Origin: Marinobacterium marinum
GTDB lineage: Bacteria; Pseudomonadota; Gammaproteobacteria; Pseudomonadales; Balneatricaceae
Length of the DNA stretch: 64,000 bases
Direction of reading: 5' to 3'
Assembly (NCBI RefSeq): GCF_013868415.1
Contig: NZ_JACEMT010000052.1
Coordinates: forward strand, 186,001-250,000
Under the pieces are notes generated by a model. The model was not told the origin of the DNA, ran no database searches, and worked only from the letters and a program-made list of their open reading frames with translations. The stretch's first letter is position 1. Each line of letters begins with the position of its first letter. Shown here one piece after another: positions 8,761 through 17,252 of the stretch. Made by a program: the position numbers and the translations under genes.

Positions 8761-8874
8761 GGTTTGTGCTCCCTTGTTTTGCTGTACCCAACCAACCTTG
8801 GGTGACCACCTTGAGGCAGCCCTGACCGATCTGCCAGCCTGAAGCCCCATGGAAACACACCTGCTTTCATAATA

Positions 8875-8891
8875 TCCACAGATTCTGTGGA
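8875..8891. repeat. Perfect 17-base inverted repeat with near DnaA boxes
   Basis: TCCACAGA-T-TCTGTGGA (8875-8891) is an exact inverted repeat. It contains ATATCCACA (8872-8880) and TGTGGACAA (8886-8894), each one mismatch from the DnaA consensus. It lies 115 bases upstream of the NlpC/P60 start, so it may also be a transcription-factor site. Confidence 0.5.
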
Positions 8892-9007
8892 CAAGCACTT
8901 GGACAACCCCGGTACAGCACAGGCCATGCCGCAGCAGCAGGGAGTTTATCTGTCCGGTTCACTTTCCATCCTCAGCCACGCCATAATTTGCTAGGATGCG
9001 TACACAC

Positions 9008-10393
9008 ATGACCATGCGAGAAACCAACGTGTTTGCTGAACTGATGCTGCATGAACGCCTGCTCAAGGCGATCGACAAAATGGGCTTTACCCGCCCCACC
9101 CCCGTTCAACAGGCGGCACTGCCCGAAGCTCTGGCCGGCCATGACCTGATTGTCGGGGCCGAAACAGGAAGCGGTAAAACGCTGGCCTTCGTCCTGCCGA
9201 TGCTGCAGCACTTTCTGGAGCTGCGTGCGCCCAACACCGGCACTCGCGGACTGATCCTGACCCCGACCCGAGAGCTGGCCGAACAGGTCTGTCAGGCAAT
9301 AAAGGATATTGCCGGCTTTACCCGTATCACGACCATGACCGTGTGCGGAGGCACCGGCTTTAAGGAACAGGCCGCGGAAATCCGCAAAAATCCCGAAATA
9401 CTGGTTGCGACTCCCGGCCGACTGGCCGAACACCTGGAGCGCCAGACGCTGGACCTGGACGATCTGGAATTTCTGGTACTGGACGAAGCGGACCGAATGC
9501 TGGACATGGGCTTCAGAGACGAAGTCATGGCCATCATCAATGTATGCCGAGCCGAGCGCCAATCCATGGTATTTTCCGCCACCCTGACCCACAGGGGCGT
9601 TCGTGCGCTACTGCCGGACGTGCTCCGCGATCCCAAAGAACTGCTGCTCAATACACCCCAGAACGCCCAGAATAATATCCGCCAGCAGATCATCCTGGCC
9701 GATGACGACAAGCATAAGGAACGCCTGGTCGAGTGGCTGCTGGCTCATGAAGAGTATGAAAAGGCCATTATCTTCACCAACACGCGTGACAAGGCTCAGT
9801 GGCTGGCCAACAGCCTGCAGCGGCAAAACCGCCGTTCCGGTGTCCTGCATGGCGAAATGAGCCAGGATGAGCGCAAACACGTCATGGGACTGATGCGTGC
9901 CGGCAAGATCAATATTCTGGTCGCGACGGATGTGGCCGCACGCGGGCTGGATATCGAAGGCCTGGATCTGGTCATCAATTTCGATATGGCCCGCAAGGGC
10001 GATGAGCATCTGCATCGAGTCGGCCGTACCGGGCGCCAGGAGCGAGACGGCCTGGCCATCTGCCTGATTGCTCACAACGAATGGAACCTGATGGCCAGTA
10101 TCGAGCGCTACCTTCGTCTGGAATTCGAACGCCGTTCCATCAAGGGCGTAGAGGGCAGCTATAAGGGCCCCAAAAAGGTGAAAACTTCCGGCAAGGCCGC
10201 CGGAAGCAGAAAGAAGAAGGTAGACCGCAAAAGTGCAGGCAAGGGCAACACCAAGGTACGCCAGCGCGATCGCAAGCAGGTGGGGCAACGCCGCAGTGAT
10301 GGAGCGAGCCGCACTCCGGCTGCAGACAACCGTAGCAGCTTGGGCGATGGTTCCATGCCGATGATGCGACGTAAGCCTGCCGACAAAACCTGA
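9008..10393 (+). CDS. DEAD-box ATP-dependent RNA helicase, SrmB-like
   Basis: A 461-residue RNA helicase. Motifs in order: Q motif FTRPTPVQ (27-34), Walker A AETGSGKT (51-58), PTRELA, TPGR, DEAD in VLDEADRMLDMGF, SAT, then in the second RecA domain VATDVAARGLD and HRVGRTGR. A Lys/Arg-rich tail of about 85 residues follows, as in SrmB and other ribosome-assembly helicases. An SrmB-type role in large-subunit assembly is likely but not certain; RhlE- or DbpA-type paralogues are alternatives. ATG 9008 is preferred over ATG 8996 because TAGGA (8992-8996) then acts as the ribosome site. A strong terminator follows at 10415. Confidence 0.88.
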   Translation: MTMRETNVFAELMLHERLLKAIDKMGFTRPTPVQQAALPEALAGHDLIVGAETGSGKTLAFVLPMLQHFLELRAPNTGTRGLILTPTRELAEQVCQAIKDIAGFTRITTMTVCGGTGFKEQAAEIRKNPEILVATPGRLAEHLERQTLDLDDLEFLVLDEADRMLDMGFRDEVMAIINVCRAERQSMVFSATLTHRGVRALLPDVLRDPKELLLNTPQNAQNNIRQQIILADDDKHKERLVEWLLAHEEYEKAIIFTNTRDKAQWLANSLQRQNRRSGVLHGEMSQDERKHVMGLMRAGKINILVATDVAARGLDIEGLDLVINFDMARKGDEHLHRVGRTGRQERDGLAICLIAHNEWNLMASIERYLRLEFERRSIKGVEGSYKGPKKVKTSGKAAGSRKKKVDRKSAGKGNTKVRQRDRKQVGQRRSDGASRTPAADNRSSLGDGSMPMMRRKPADKT

Positions 10394-10414
10394 GTTCCAA
10401 CGCGCTCCCTCTAG

Positions 10415-10442
10415 AACGGACCTGAAACAAGGTCCGTTTTTA
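10415..10442 (+). terminator. Rho-independent terminator after the helicase gene
   Basis: Perfect 8-base stem AACGGACC (10415-10422) / GGTCCGTT (10431-10438), 8-base loop, then TTTTTA. It lies 22 bases after the stop codon. Confidence 0.9.
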
Positions 10443-10574
10443 TTGGTGGCATCTCTTCGCGACAGGACTTGGCAACAGTTGTTCAATAAACGGCCGCACC
10501 TGTGAGGCGAGCCCCATTAGGTTGCGCAGAACGCAACTTAGTTTATGCAAAATCACAACAATGTCTACAATATT

Positions 10575-10603
10575 TTGCCAAACCTAGACTAAAGAACTAT
10601 TAT
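10575..10603 (+). promoter_or_regulatory. Sigma-70 promoter P1 of the CoA-transferase gene
   Basis: TTGCCA (10575-10580), 17-base spacer, TATTAT (10598-10603). The predicted start near 10610 abuts the palindrome at 10612-10625. A second possible promoter is TTAAAA (10621-10626), 16 bases, TAGAAT (10643-10648). The gap from 10394 to the CoA-transferase start otherwise holds only the helicase terminator. Confidence 0.6.
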
Positions 10604-10611
10604 CCCCGATC

Positions 10612-10625
10612 TTTAAGCGCTTAAA
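10612..10625. promoter_or_regulatory. 14-base palindromic operator candidate
   Basis: TTTAAGCGCTTAAA is a perfect palindrome centred on CG, a form common among LacI-family operators. It sits at the predicted start of P1 and overlaps the -35 of possible promoter P2. No LacI-type gene lies in this window, so the regulator is unknown. Confidence 0.5.
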
Positions 10626-10728
10626 ACACGCCCAATCGCTGATAGAATGGCACCCCTTCACTCTTGTGCAAAAAACAGACATCCGTCTGCGGGCTCAAGA
10701 TTGTCAACAATATGACATGAGATTGAAT

Positions 10729-12243
10729 ATGTCTGATACTTCACGAATCCTTTGTCCGGTACTCAGTCAGCGCATCATGAGTGCCGAGGAAGCCGCCGAA
10801 TTGATTCCGGCGGGCGCCAAGGTTGGCATGAGCGGTTTTACCGGTGCCGGTTATCCCAAGGCTGTGCCGGGCGCTCTGGCTGAACGTATCCGTCGCCTGA
10901 ATGCGGAAAACAGCACACCGTTCAGAATCAGTGTCTGGACTGGCGCGTCTACCGCACCGGAACTTGACGGCGTGCTCGCCGAAGTCGACGGCATTGAAAT
11001 GCGTCTGCCGTTTCAGAGTGATCCCATCTGCCGCAACCGTATCAACAACGGCACCATGGATTACGTCGATTACCACCTTTCCGAGGTGTCCCAGTACGCC
11101 TGGTCCGGCTTCCTCGGCAAGATGGATATCGCCCTGATTGAAGTGGCTGGCATTCGTGAAGACGGTTCCCTGATTCCGTCCTCTTCCATCGGCAACAACA
11201 AGACCTGGATCGAACAGGCCGACAAGATCATTCTGGAAGTCAACTCCAAACAGAATGCCAAGCTGGAAGGGATGCACGACGTCTATTACGGGACCGCCCT
11301 GCCGCCGAACCGCAAGCCGATCATGCTGACCGATCCGGCCGACCGCATCGGTGAGCAGTACATGGTGTGCCCGCCGGAGAAAGTCATTGCCGTTGTGGAA
11401 ACTGCCGCGCCTGACCGCAACTCGCCGTTCAAGCCCAGCGACGACACATCCAAGCGCATTGCCGGCCACATCCTCGATTTCTTCAACAGGGAAATCGAAA
11501 TGGGTCGTCTGCCGAAGGAACTGCTGCCGATCCAGTCCGGCGTAGGCAACATTCCCAACGCCGTACTTGAAGGCCTGGACGCCGGCCCCTACAAGGACCT
11601 GACCGCGTTCACCGAGGTGATTCAGGACGGCATGCTGAAGATGCTCAAGTCCGGCACCCTGAAGGTCGCTTCCGCAACCGCTTTCTCGCTGAGTCCGGAT
11701 GGCATCAAAGAGTTCGACGACAATATCGACTTCTACCGCGACAAGATCATTCTGCGCCAACAGGACATCTCCAACCATCCTGAACTGGCGCGCCGTCTGG
11801 GCGTTATCGCCATGAACGGCCTGATCGAGTGCGACCTGTACGGTAACGTCAACTCTACCCACATTATGGGTACACGAATGATGAACGGCATCGGCGGCTC
11901 CGGCGATTTCGCCCGTAACGGCTATCTGTCGATCTTCGTATCGCCATCTACCGCGAAAGATGGTGCCATTTCAGCCATCGTGCCAATGGTCTCTCATGTC
12001 GACCACACTGAACATGATGTCAAGATCATCGTAACCGAACAAGGTCTGGCCGACCTGCGTGGCCTGTCTCCACGTCAGCGTGCACATGAAATCATCAACA
12101 ACTGTGCGCACCCAGACTTCCGCCCGGCGCTGATCGATTACTACGAACGCGCCCTGCACTCCGGTCGCGGCATGCACACGCCTCACCTGCTTGAAGAAGC
12201 ACTGAGCTGGCACCGCCGCTACGAAGAAACCGGGCACATGTAA
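10729..12243 (+). CDS. Succinate/acetate:CoA-transferase (acetyl-CoA hydrolase/transferase family)
   Basis: This cytosolic enzyme moves CoA between succinyl-, acetyl- or propionyl-CoA and a free acid, or hydrolyses acetyl-CoA. The 504-residue product spans the whole family. The N-terminal domain carries GMSGFTGAGYPKAVP; GVGNIPNAVLEGL is the CoA-binding loop. The Glu in AFTEVIQDGML matches the catalytic thioester-forming residue, followed by NGIGGSGDFARN and EQGLADLRGLSPRQRA. Length and motifs fit the AarC/ScpC/Cat1 group. ATG 10729 (MSDTSRILCP) gives the usual length; an in-frame ATG at 10717 is possible. It is monocistronic, with its own promoter region and a terminator at 12272. Confidence 0.9.
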   Translation: MSDTSRILCPVLSQRIMSAEEAAELIPAGAKVGMSGFTGAGYPKAVPGALAERIRRLNAENSTPFRISVWTGASTAPELDGVLAEVDGIEMRLPFQSDPICRNRINNGTMDYVDYHLSEVSQYAWSGFLGKMDIALIEVAGIREDGSLIPSSSIGNNKTWIEQADKIILEVNSKQNAKLEGMHDVYYGTALPPNRKPIMLTDPADRIGEQYMVCPPEKVIAVVETAAPDRNSPFKPSDDTSKRIAGHILDFFNREIEMGRLPKELLPIQSGVGNIPNAVLEGLDAGPYKDLTAFTEVIQDGMLKMLKSGTLKVASATAFSLSPDGIKEFDDNIDFYRDKIILRQQDISNHPELARRLGVIAMNGLIECDLYGNVNSTHIMGTRMMNGIGGSGDFARNGYLSIFVSPSTAKDGAISAIVPMVSHVDHTEHDVKIIVTEQGLADLRGLSPRQRAHEIINNCAHPDFRPALIDYYERALHSGRGMHTPHLLEEALSWHRRYEETGHM

Positions 12244-12271
12244 CCTTTTTTCCTGATGCTCTAAGCCCTTG

Positions 12272-12296
12272 GGCGCCCTCTGGGCGCCTTTTTTTT
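12272..12296 (+). terminator. Rho-independent terminator after the CoA-transferase gene
   Basis: Stem GGCGCCC (12272-12278) / GGGCGCC (12282-12288) with loop TCT, followed by eight T. The convergent gene ends at 12304. Confidence 0.92.
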
Positions 12297-12303
12297 GTGC
12301 GGG

Positions 12304-13968
12304 CTAAACTCCTTTGGCCAGACGCCGATACAGATCCGCCGGAAACCCTTCCGCTTTCATCCGCTGTACCACCGGCTCAAAATCATAGGCCAGAGCTTTA
12401 AAGCTGATCCTGTCTTCCGCCGGCTCATAAATGGCAAACTGGGCCATGGGAACGCCGTTGCGTGATTGTCCTACTGACCCCGGGCACACCAGGCAATACT
12501 CGAACTCATCCAGCGCAACCTGTTCCCCGACACGATGTCGATCCTGCCCGGCAGCATCACGCCCATAGAGGCCCGGCATATGAGAGTGCCCATGGAAGCA
12601 GAGACGACGCTGCAACTGAACCAGCTTGTCCAGATTATCCCTGTAGGTCATTTCATAGACATAACCATAGAAAAACTCCGGATCCAGGGGGGCGCCATGT
12701 ACCGCCATCCACTGCTCGGTATCCAGCACCGGCGGCAGTTGCTTGAGCCATTCACGCTGCTCATCCGAAAGTGCGGTATGGGTCCACTCGGCAACCTGTC
12801 TCGCATTTTTGGACAGACCTCGCTCAAATATCCCCAGAGCTACCGAGTGATCATGGTTGCCCTTGATAATCTGAAACCCGGAATCCCTGAACCGGTCTAC
12901 AACCGCAACGGCATCCGGTCCATACCCCACCAGATCACCCAGGACGACCCCTTGACGTATGCCCTCCCGCTCCAGCCAATCCAGTACGACCTCCAGTGCC
13001 GGCAGATTGGCATGTACATCCGCCAATACCGCCAGAGGCGCTTCAGGGTCAGGAAGCCCACCCGAGACAGCTATCCCGGCCACCTCCGCGGCAGGCTCGG
13101 ACGGAGCCGAAGCCTCCGACATCGCTCGAGCCGGCCCGAGCCGGGCATCTTCCGTACTCTCTGCCCAGACTTCCCCCGTTGCCTGGCTCGTCAGCACGGC
13201 ACACATGAGGTTGGCAATATCCCGTTTCTTGCCGGCCGGCATGAACGCCGAACGCAACTGATAAGCAACGCTGGCACGATAGTTCAGATCACCAAACACA
13301 CGATCCAGCTGTTCCCCAAGCCCCTGCGCCAGCACGCGCGCAAAGTCCCGATCCAGCCAATCCAGCCGACGCACCATGACGCCCAACATCATGGAAAAGG
13401 AAATAAACTTGTCCCAGGAATACAGCTCGTCATCCACGTAGTACAGCTGCCCTTCAGAATCCAGGGCAAAGTTGGACAGCCCTTCATCCAGCTTGATTCC
13501 GAACGTTCGGGCGGTCTGCAGGTACATTTCGAACATGTCCGCGAGAATCCGACCATTTTCGGACCGGGCCTGCTCATCGGCCGGCACCGGTTCCAGCCGT
13601 TTGTGCAACGGCCGTAATCGAGGCGTGATATTGCCAATCAGAACTTCTTCATCAAGGAGCCCTTCGCCCCCTTTTTCCTGATAGATGTAGAACCAGGTTT
13701 TGCTGGGGTGGTGCACCCCCAGCCGACGCTCCTTTTCCATCACTTTGTCCAGCCAGGGAATCGCTTGCCGTGCCGTCAACCTGAGATCCCGCCGGATCTT
13801 GACCACCTCGTGGTCACTGGCATAAATATGTGTTTTGGGACGTCCGGTAAAGTCACTGTTGAGCGAAAGCGCCTTGACGCCTTTCAGAATCGTACTGCGG
13901 ATCTGCTGAGGACCAAACCCCTCGGTTTCCCTGAGCGCACCCACGATTTTCAGTTTTTTCTTCAACAT
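12304..13968 (-). CDS. Kinase-like domain fused to a calcineurin-type metallophosphoesterase
   Basis: A 554-residue cytosolic protein with two unlike halves. Residues about 40-250 resemble an atypical kinase or aminoglycoside-phosphotransferase fold: Lys57 in HEVVKIRR, a catalytic-loop-like LDEGLSN (Asp161, Asn166), and VDDE (179-181) where kinases have DFG. An acidic, Ala-rich linker (about 262-308) follows. Residues 311-530 form a YfcE/MJ0936-type phosphoesterase with all metal ligands visible: DVH 317-319, GDL 344-346, GNHD 370-373, His424, and HGHSH 459-463. The phosphatase half should be active; the kinase half is inferred from spacing only. It lies behind the Roadblock gene but after a strong terminator, so it may need its own promoter or read-through. 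Substrate unknown. Confidence 0.75.
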   Translation of the reverse strand: MLKKKLKIVGALRETEGFGPQQIRSTILKGVKALSLNSDFTGRPKTHIYASDHEVVKIRRDLRLTARQAIPWLDKVMEKERRLGVHHPSKTWFYIYQEKGGEGLLDEEVLIGNITPRLRPLHKRLEPVPADEQARSENGRILADMFEMYLQTARTFGIKLDEGLSNFALDSEGQLYYVDDELYSWDKFISFSMMLGVMVRRLDWLDRDFARVLAQGLGEQLDRVFGDLNYRASVAYQLRSAFMPAGKKRDIANLMCAVLTSQATGEVWAESTEDARLGPARAMSEASAPSEPAAEVAGIAVSGGLPDPEAPLAVLADVHANLPALEVVLDWLEREGIRQGVVLGDLVGYGPDAVAVVDRFRDSGFQIIKGNHDHSVALGIFERGLSKNARQVAEWTHTALSDEQREWLKQLPPVLDTEQWMAVHGAPLDPEFFYGYVYEMTYRDNLDKLVQLQRRLCFHGHSHMPGLYGRDAAGQDRHRVGEQVALDEFEYCLVCPGSVGQSRNGVPMAQFAIYEPAEDRISFKALAYDFEPVVQRMKAEGFPADLYRRLAKGV

Positions 13969-13985
13969 CAGCTTGGCTCACCTGA

Positions 13986-14017
13986 AACAAAAAAGAGCAG
14001 CCATCCCGGCTGCTCTT
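13986..14017 (-). terminator. Strong terminator between Roadblock and phosphoesterase genes
   Basis: Minus strand: perfect 10-base arms AAGAGCAGCC / GGCTGCTCTT with loop GGGAT, followed by TTTTTTG. It lies 22 bases after the Roadblock stop and 18 before the phosphoesterase start. Confidence 0.9.
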
Positions 14018-14038
14018 GTGTTCAAACGACATCTCCTG

Positions 14039-14449
14039 TCAGGAGGGGCAGAACTCGGCAATCTTGGGAAGATTGGTTCGTACGGCTGCCCAGCCCATAC
14101 CCAGGTTGGTATTGCGACTGGTGATCAATACCACCAGCGAATTGGGTTTTTCGGGCACCACCGCCATGAAGTGATACGTCCTTTCCGTACTCATCTGTAC
14201 TTCCTGGATCATATGACGTACCGGCTGGCCGCGCTGGTTGGACAGCAGGGACTCGACCGCACGCACGTTGCGTCCGCGCATCATATCAACCGCAGCCGCT
14301 GCTACCGCTTCCAGATAAGAGGAGGTGAAGTAAGGCACATTATGTGCGACCGACAACAGCAATCCACTTTCCAGATCGACAACAGCGCACCCCAGTGCAC
14401 CGTCAACATCATTAACAATATTTTGCAGCAGGTCATCCAGCTTAGACAT
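14039..14449 (-). CDS. Roadblock/LC7-domain protein
   Basis: A 136-residue single-domain protein of the Roadblock/LC7 (MglB-like) superfamily. In bacteria these act as dimeric regulators of small Ras-like GTPases such as MglA, or as scaffolds. Visible family features are an N-terminal helix (MSKLDDLLQNIVNDV), the strand pair GCAVVDLESGLLLS, a helix AAAAVDMMRG, and strand TYHFMAVVPEKPNSLVVLIT. No GTPase gene occurs in the window, so a partner, if any, is elsewhere. The gene follows the 381-residue unknown protein by 41 bases and ends in a strong terminator. Confidence 0.8.
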   Translation of the reverse strand: MSKLDDLLQNIVNDVDGALGCAVVDLESGLLLSVAHNVPYFTSSYLEAVAAAAVDMMRGRNVRAVESLLSNQRGQPVRHMIQEVQMSTERTYHFMAVVPEKPNSLVVLITSRNTNLGMGWAAVRTNLPKIAEFCPS

Positions 14450-14490
14450 AGTATTTCCGATTCAACCGTTTTGGCTTATATTCACAAGTG

Positions 14491-15636
14491 CTACCATTTG
14501 ATTTTACGCAGCACCCCACCCCAAAAACCTTTGTTTTTTTGTGGTACGCTATAACTCTTTTCTTCCGGCTCCCTGTTTGCCTGAATAAGCCCCTCATGAT
14601 GACAGGCTTCGACAAACGATTGGATAAGAGCGACATCAAAGCCGGTCTCGGCCGAAATTTCAGCAATACTCGCCTTTTTGGCAAGCATGAAAGCCGACAA
14701 TTTCAAATGAGCCCTGTTCAACCCCGGCAAGTCAGTTGACGGCCATCCGGTCAGGATAAAGGCCTGGTTATCAATATCGATATCCAGACTACCCACATTC
14801 GAAAAAAGCGCCAAAAACCATCTTAGATTTGAAAAAGGCCGTTCGAAATAATCCTGCTTATTCAACTCCGCCAAAAACTCCTGCCGATCCAATGCGGATA
14901 TATAAGACGTCTTATTATCACCCTTTCGATCCAGAAAGTTTTGTATTTCTACTGTTGAATAAAACTTTCCTTGATCAAGGTCAAACAGTATAACCTCTCC
15001 AGACTGGAGGAGGATTTTATGGTAGGGATATTCAACCCTCAAATCCTGAACATACTCGGCTATTAGGTCCAAAAAGGGGATCTTGCGACTGGTCTCCATG
15101 AATTCCGACATCATGCTATCCATGATTTCGTCCGGCAAATCAGGAATCACGATCGGCTCTGATACCGGCTCCAGCGTCGGAATCTCTTCGACACTCCGAA
15201 CAGCCACTGCAGTGTTTTCCGTCTCCGCAAGGCTCGGAATTTCATCTCTGGACTGATCATTTTCTACTCGAACAGGCTCGACCGGCTCCGGCTTTTCAGG
15301 CCGAGCAGCCAACCAGGCATCGGCCTGATTCAATACTGCTACCAGCTCGGAAAACATGGGAACGCCACTGGCATCAATACCCAGCTGGAACACTCCTTCC
15401 TCTGTCGTTGGATTCTGCTCGGAGTCTGGAGCACGGTAGCGAATCAGCACACCGGGGTGTTCAGTCACCTTGTCGTTTGCCTTGCACAGGTAAGCGTCAG
15501 CCCCCTCCGGCTGTTCCTGCAATGCCCAAACAGAACGCAACCGAATCTCCGCCAGCACCAGCACGGAAAGCAGCTTTTCCTTTTCAGCCCCGGATAACCC
15601 TACACAGAAAAGGGTTAAATTCCTCAATGACTCCAT
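14491..15636 (-). CDS. Unknown protein with winged-helix-like C-terminus
   Basis: A 381-residue soluble protein I do not recognise. An N-terminal part (1-125) is followed by a Glu/Pro-rich linker (about 112-165). A mixed domain (about 170-290) contains a strand pair LLQSGEVILFDLDQGKFYS and an FSNLRWFLALFSN segment. A C-terminal helical segment (about 300-350, SIAEISAETGFDVALIQSFVEACHHEGLI) is spaced like a winged helix. A basic tail ends in GGVLRKIKW. It heads the minus-strand cluster with the Roadblock gene 41 bases downstream, suggesting joint function. Local composition is more AT-rich than neighbouring genes. Confidence 0.65.
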   Translation of the reverse strand: MESLRNLTLFCVGLSGAEKEKLLSVLVLAEIRLRSVWALQEQPEGADAYLCKANDKVTEHPGVLIRYRAPDSEQNPTTEEGVFQLGIDASGVPMFSELVAVLNQADAWLAARPEKPEPVEPVRVENDQSRDEIPSLAETENTAVAVRSVEEIPTLEPVSEPIVIPDLPDEIMDSMMSEFMETSRKIPFLDLIAEYVQDLRVEYPYHKILLQSGEVILFDLDQGKFYSTVEIQNFLDRKGDNKTSYISALDRQEFLAELNKQDYFERPFSNLRWFLALFSNVGSLDIDIDNQAFILTGWPSTDLPGLNRAHLKLSAFMLAKKASIAEISAETGFDVALIQSFVEACHHEGLIQANREPEEKSYSVPQKNKGFWGGVLRKIKW

Positions 15637-15977
15637 AATACAGGCCCTGGCTTAAAAACAGGATGCAGCTCGTCTACTACAACCAAACAAGAGGAAAAAG
15701 ATCAAATTTCGAGCGAATTGAATAGATTCAAATTAACCGAATAAAAATGACCGTTTTATGACAATTAATATGCCCATTATAGAAGCTAAGACTTCATTAT
15801 CAAAACTTAAAAATGAAATTTAAAGGCAACATTGACGATAAATATTTAAAACAATCGTTTGTTTTCTGACGCGTTTCATACTTATGTATTAATTCAACAT
15901 CACCTCTTCACACACACCCCTGCCGTAATCTGTTAGGCTGAACTTATACTGGTACAGCCGAGGTGGTCGGAGGCGTT
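15637..15977. other. AT-rich divergent intergenic region
   Basis: A 341-base gap between the minus-strand Roadblock cluster and the plus-strand MgtC/DUF4010 gene. Positions 15700-15880 are very AT-rich. No frame, tRNA or clear hairpin is seen; it should hold promoters for both directions. Confidence 0.5.
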
Positions 15978-17228
15978 ATGGATCATTCGCAACTGCTGCG
16001 CGTCTTAATCGCTCTCGCGCTGGGAATGCTGATCGGACTACAGCGAGGCTGGCATGAACGCAACAGCCGGGTGGGCGGACGCATTGCCGGCATCCGCACC
16101 TTCGGCTTGCTGGCAGTCGCCGGCGCACTGACCGGCGTCCTTCACCCCTTGCTGGGTCCCGGCATCGGCATTGCCATTGGCTTGGGTATCACCCTGCTGC
16201 TGGGACTGGCACACTGGCTCGATTCCAGCGAAGACCACGACTTCGGGCTAACCACCGTCATGGCCGGTGTTGTGACCTATCTGCTCGGTAGCATTACGCT
16301 GCTGGGCGATCTCAACCTGGCCGTTGCCATCGCCGTCATGACAACCGTAATCCTGCATTTCAAACAGACGCTGCATCGTATCCTGGAGCATCTGAGCGAC
16401 TCGGAAATCAGAGGCATCCTGCAACTGGCACTGATTTCAGCTGTCCTCCTGCCGGTGTTGCCCAACCGTTCCTATGGCCCCTGGAACGCTCTGAATCCGT
16501 ATGAAATCTGGTTGCTGGTAGTGCTGATGGCGGGTATCAGCCTCACCGCCTATTTTGCCATGCGCCTGACCGGCCCCGACAAAGGCGTGCTGATTACCAG
16601 CCTGCTTGGCGGGCTGGCGTCCAGCACCGCACTGACCCTGAGTCTGGCCCGAATGAATACCCAACTGCCACTGCCGCGCCTGCTCGCCAGTGGTATTCTG
16701 CTTGCTGCAGCCATCATGTACCCGCGAATCCTGCTGGAAGTCGCCGTCATCAACCCCGGCCTGCTGGCTGCACTTTGGCCGCCCATGCTGGCCATGACAT
16801 TGGGTTGCGCCGCCAGTGCCTTCTGGTGCTGGCGGCACAAGGAACCCTTCGGGCGCATCGATACCGCCCAACTCGCAACCCGCCCTTTCCAATTACTGCC
16901 GGCACTCCAGTTTGGCGCCTTGCTGATCCTGATCATGCTCATTGCACACGGCATTCAGGCCAAAATGGGGGAGCAGGGCCTCTGGCTGGTCGCCATCGTT
17001 GCCGGTCTGACCGATGTCGATGCCATCACGCTGACTCTGGCCCGCATGGCTCAAGACAGCATCACCGCCGACACGGCTGTTACCGGCATCACCCTGGCTG
17101 CCATTACCAACACGTTGATCAAGGGAGCACTGGCCCTGTTTGCCGGTCACTGGAGCCTGTGCCGCCCTCTGTGGACAGGATTGGCCTTAGCTATTTTGCT
17201 GGCCCTGCTAACCTTAAGTCTGACTTGA
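15978..17228 (+). CDS. MgtC/SapB-DUF4010 family membrane protein
   Basis: A 416-residue inner-membrane protein with about 11-12 hydrophobic helices. The N-terminal part carries MgtC/SapB features (ALALGMLIGLQRGWHER, then VGGRIAGIRTFGLLAV), and the C-terminal part the DUF4010 features (GLASSTALTLSLARM and GLTDVDAITLTLARM). Function in this branch is not established; MgtC itself modulates Mg2+ and ATPase homeostasis. ATG 15978 is preferred over GTG 15963 because GGAGG (15969-15973) lies 4 bases upstream. The LonB-like protease starts 24 bases downstream and is probably co-transcribed. Confidence 0.88.
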   Translation: MDHSQLLRVLIALALGMLIGLQRGWHERNSRVGGRIAGIRTFGLLAVAGALTGVLHPLLGPGIGIAIGLGITLLLGLAHWLDSSEDHDFGLTTVMAGVVTYLLGSITLLGDLNLAVAIAVMTTVILHFKQTLHRILEHLSDSEIRGILQLALISAVLLPVLPNRSYGPWNALNPYEIWLLVVLMAGISLTAYFAMRLTGPDKGVLITSLLGGLASSTALTLSLARMNTQLPLPRLLASGILLAAAIMYPRILLEVAVINPGLLAALWPPMLAMTLGCAASAFWCWRHKEPFGRIDTAQLATRPFQLLPALQFGALLILIMLIAHGIQAKMGEQGLWLVAIVAGLTDVDAITLTLARMAQDSITADTAVTGITLAAITNTLIKGALALFAGHWSLCRPLWTGLALAILLALLTLSLT

Positions 17229-17252
17229 GCCTCATCGTCAAAGGGATACATC

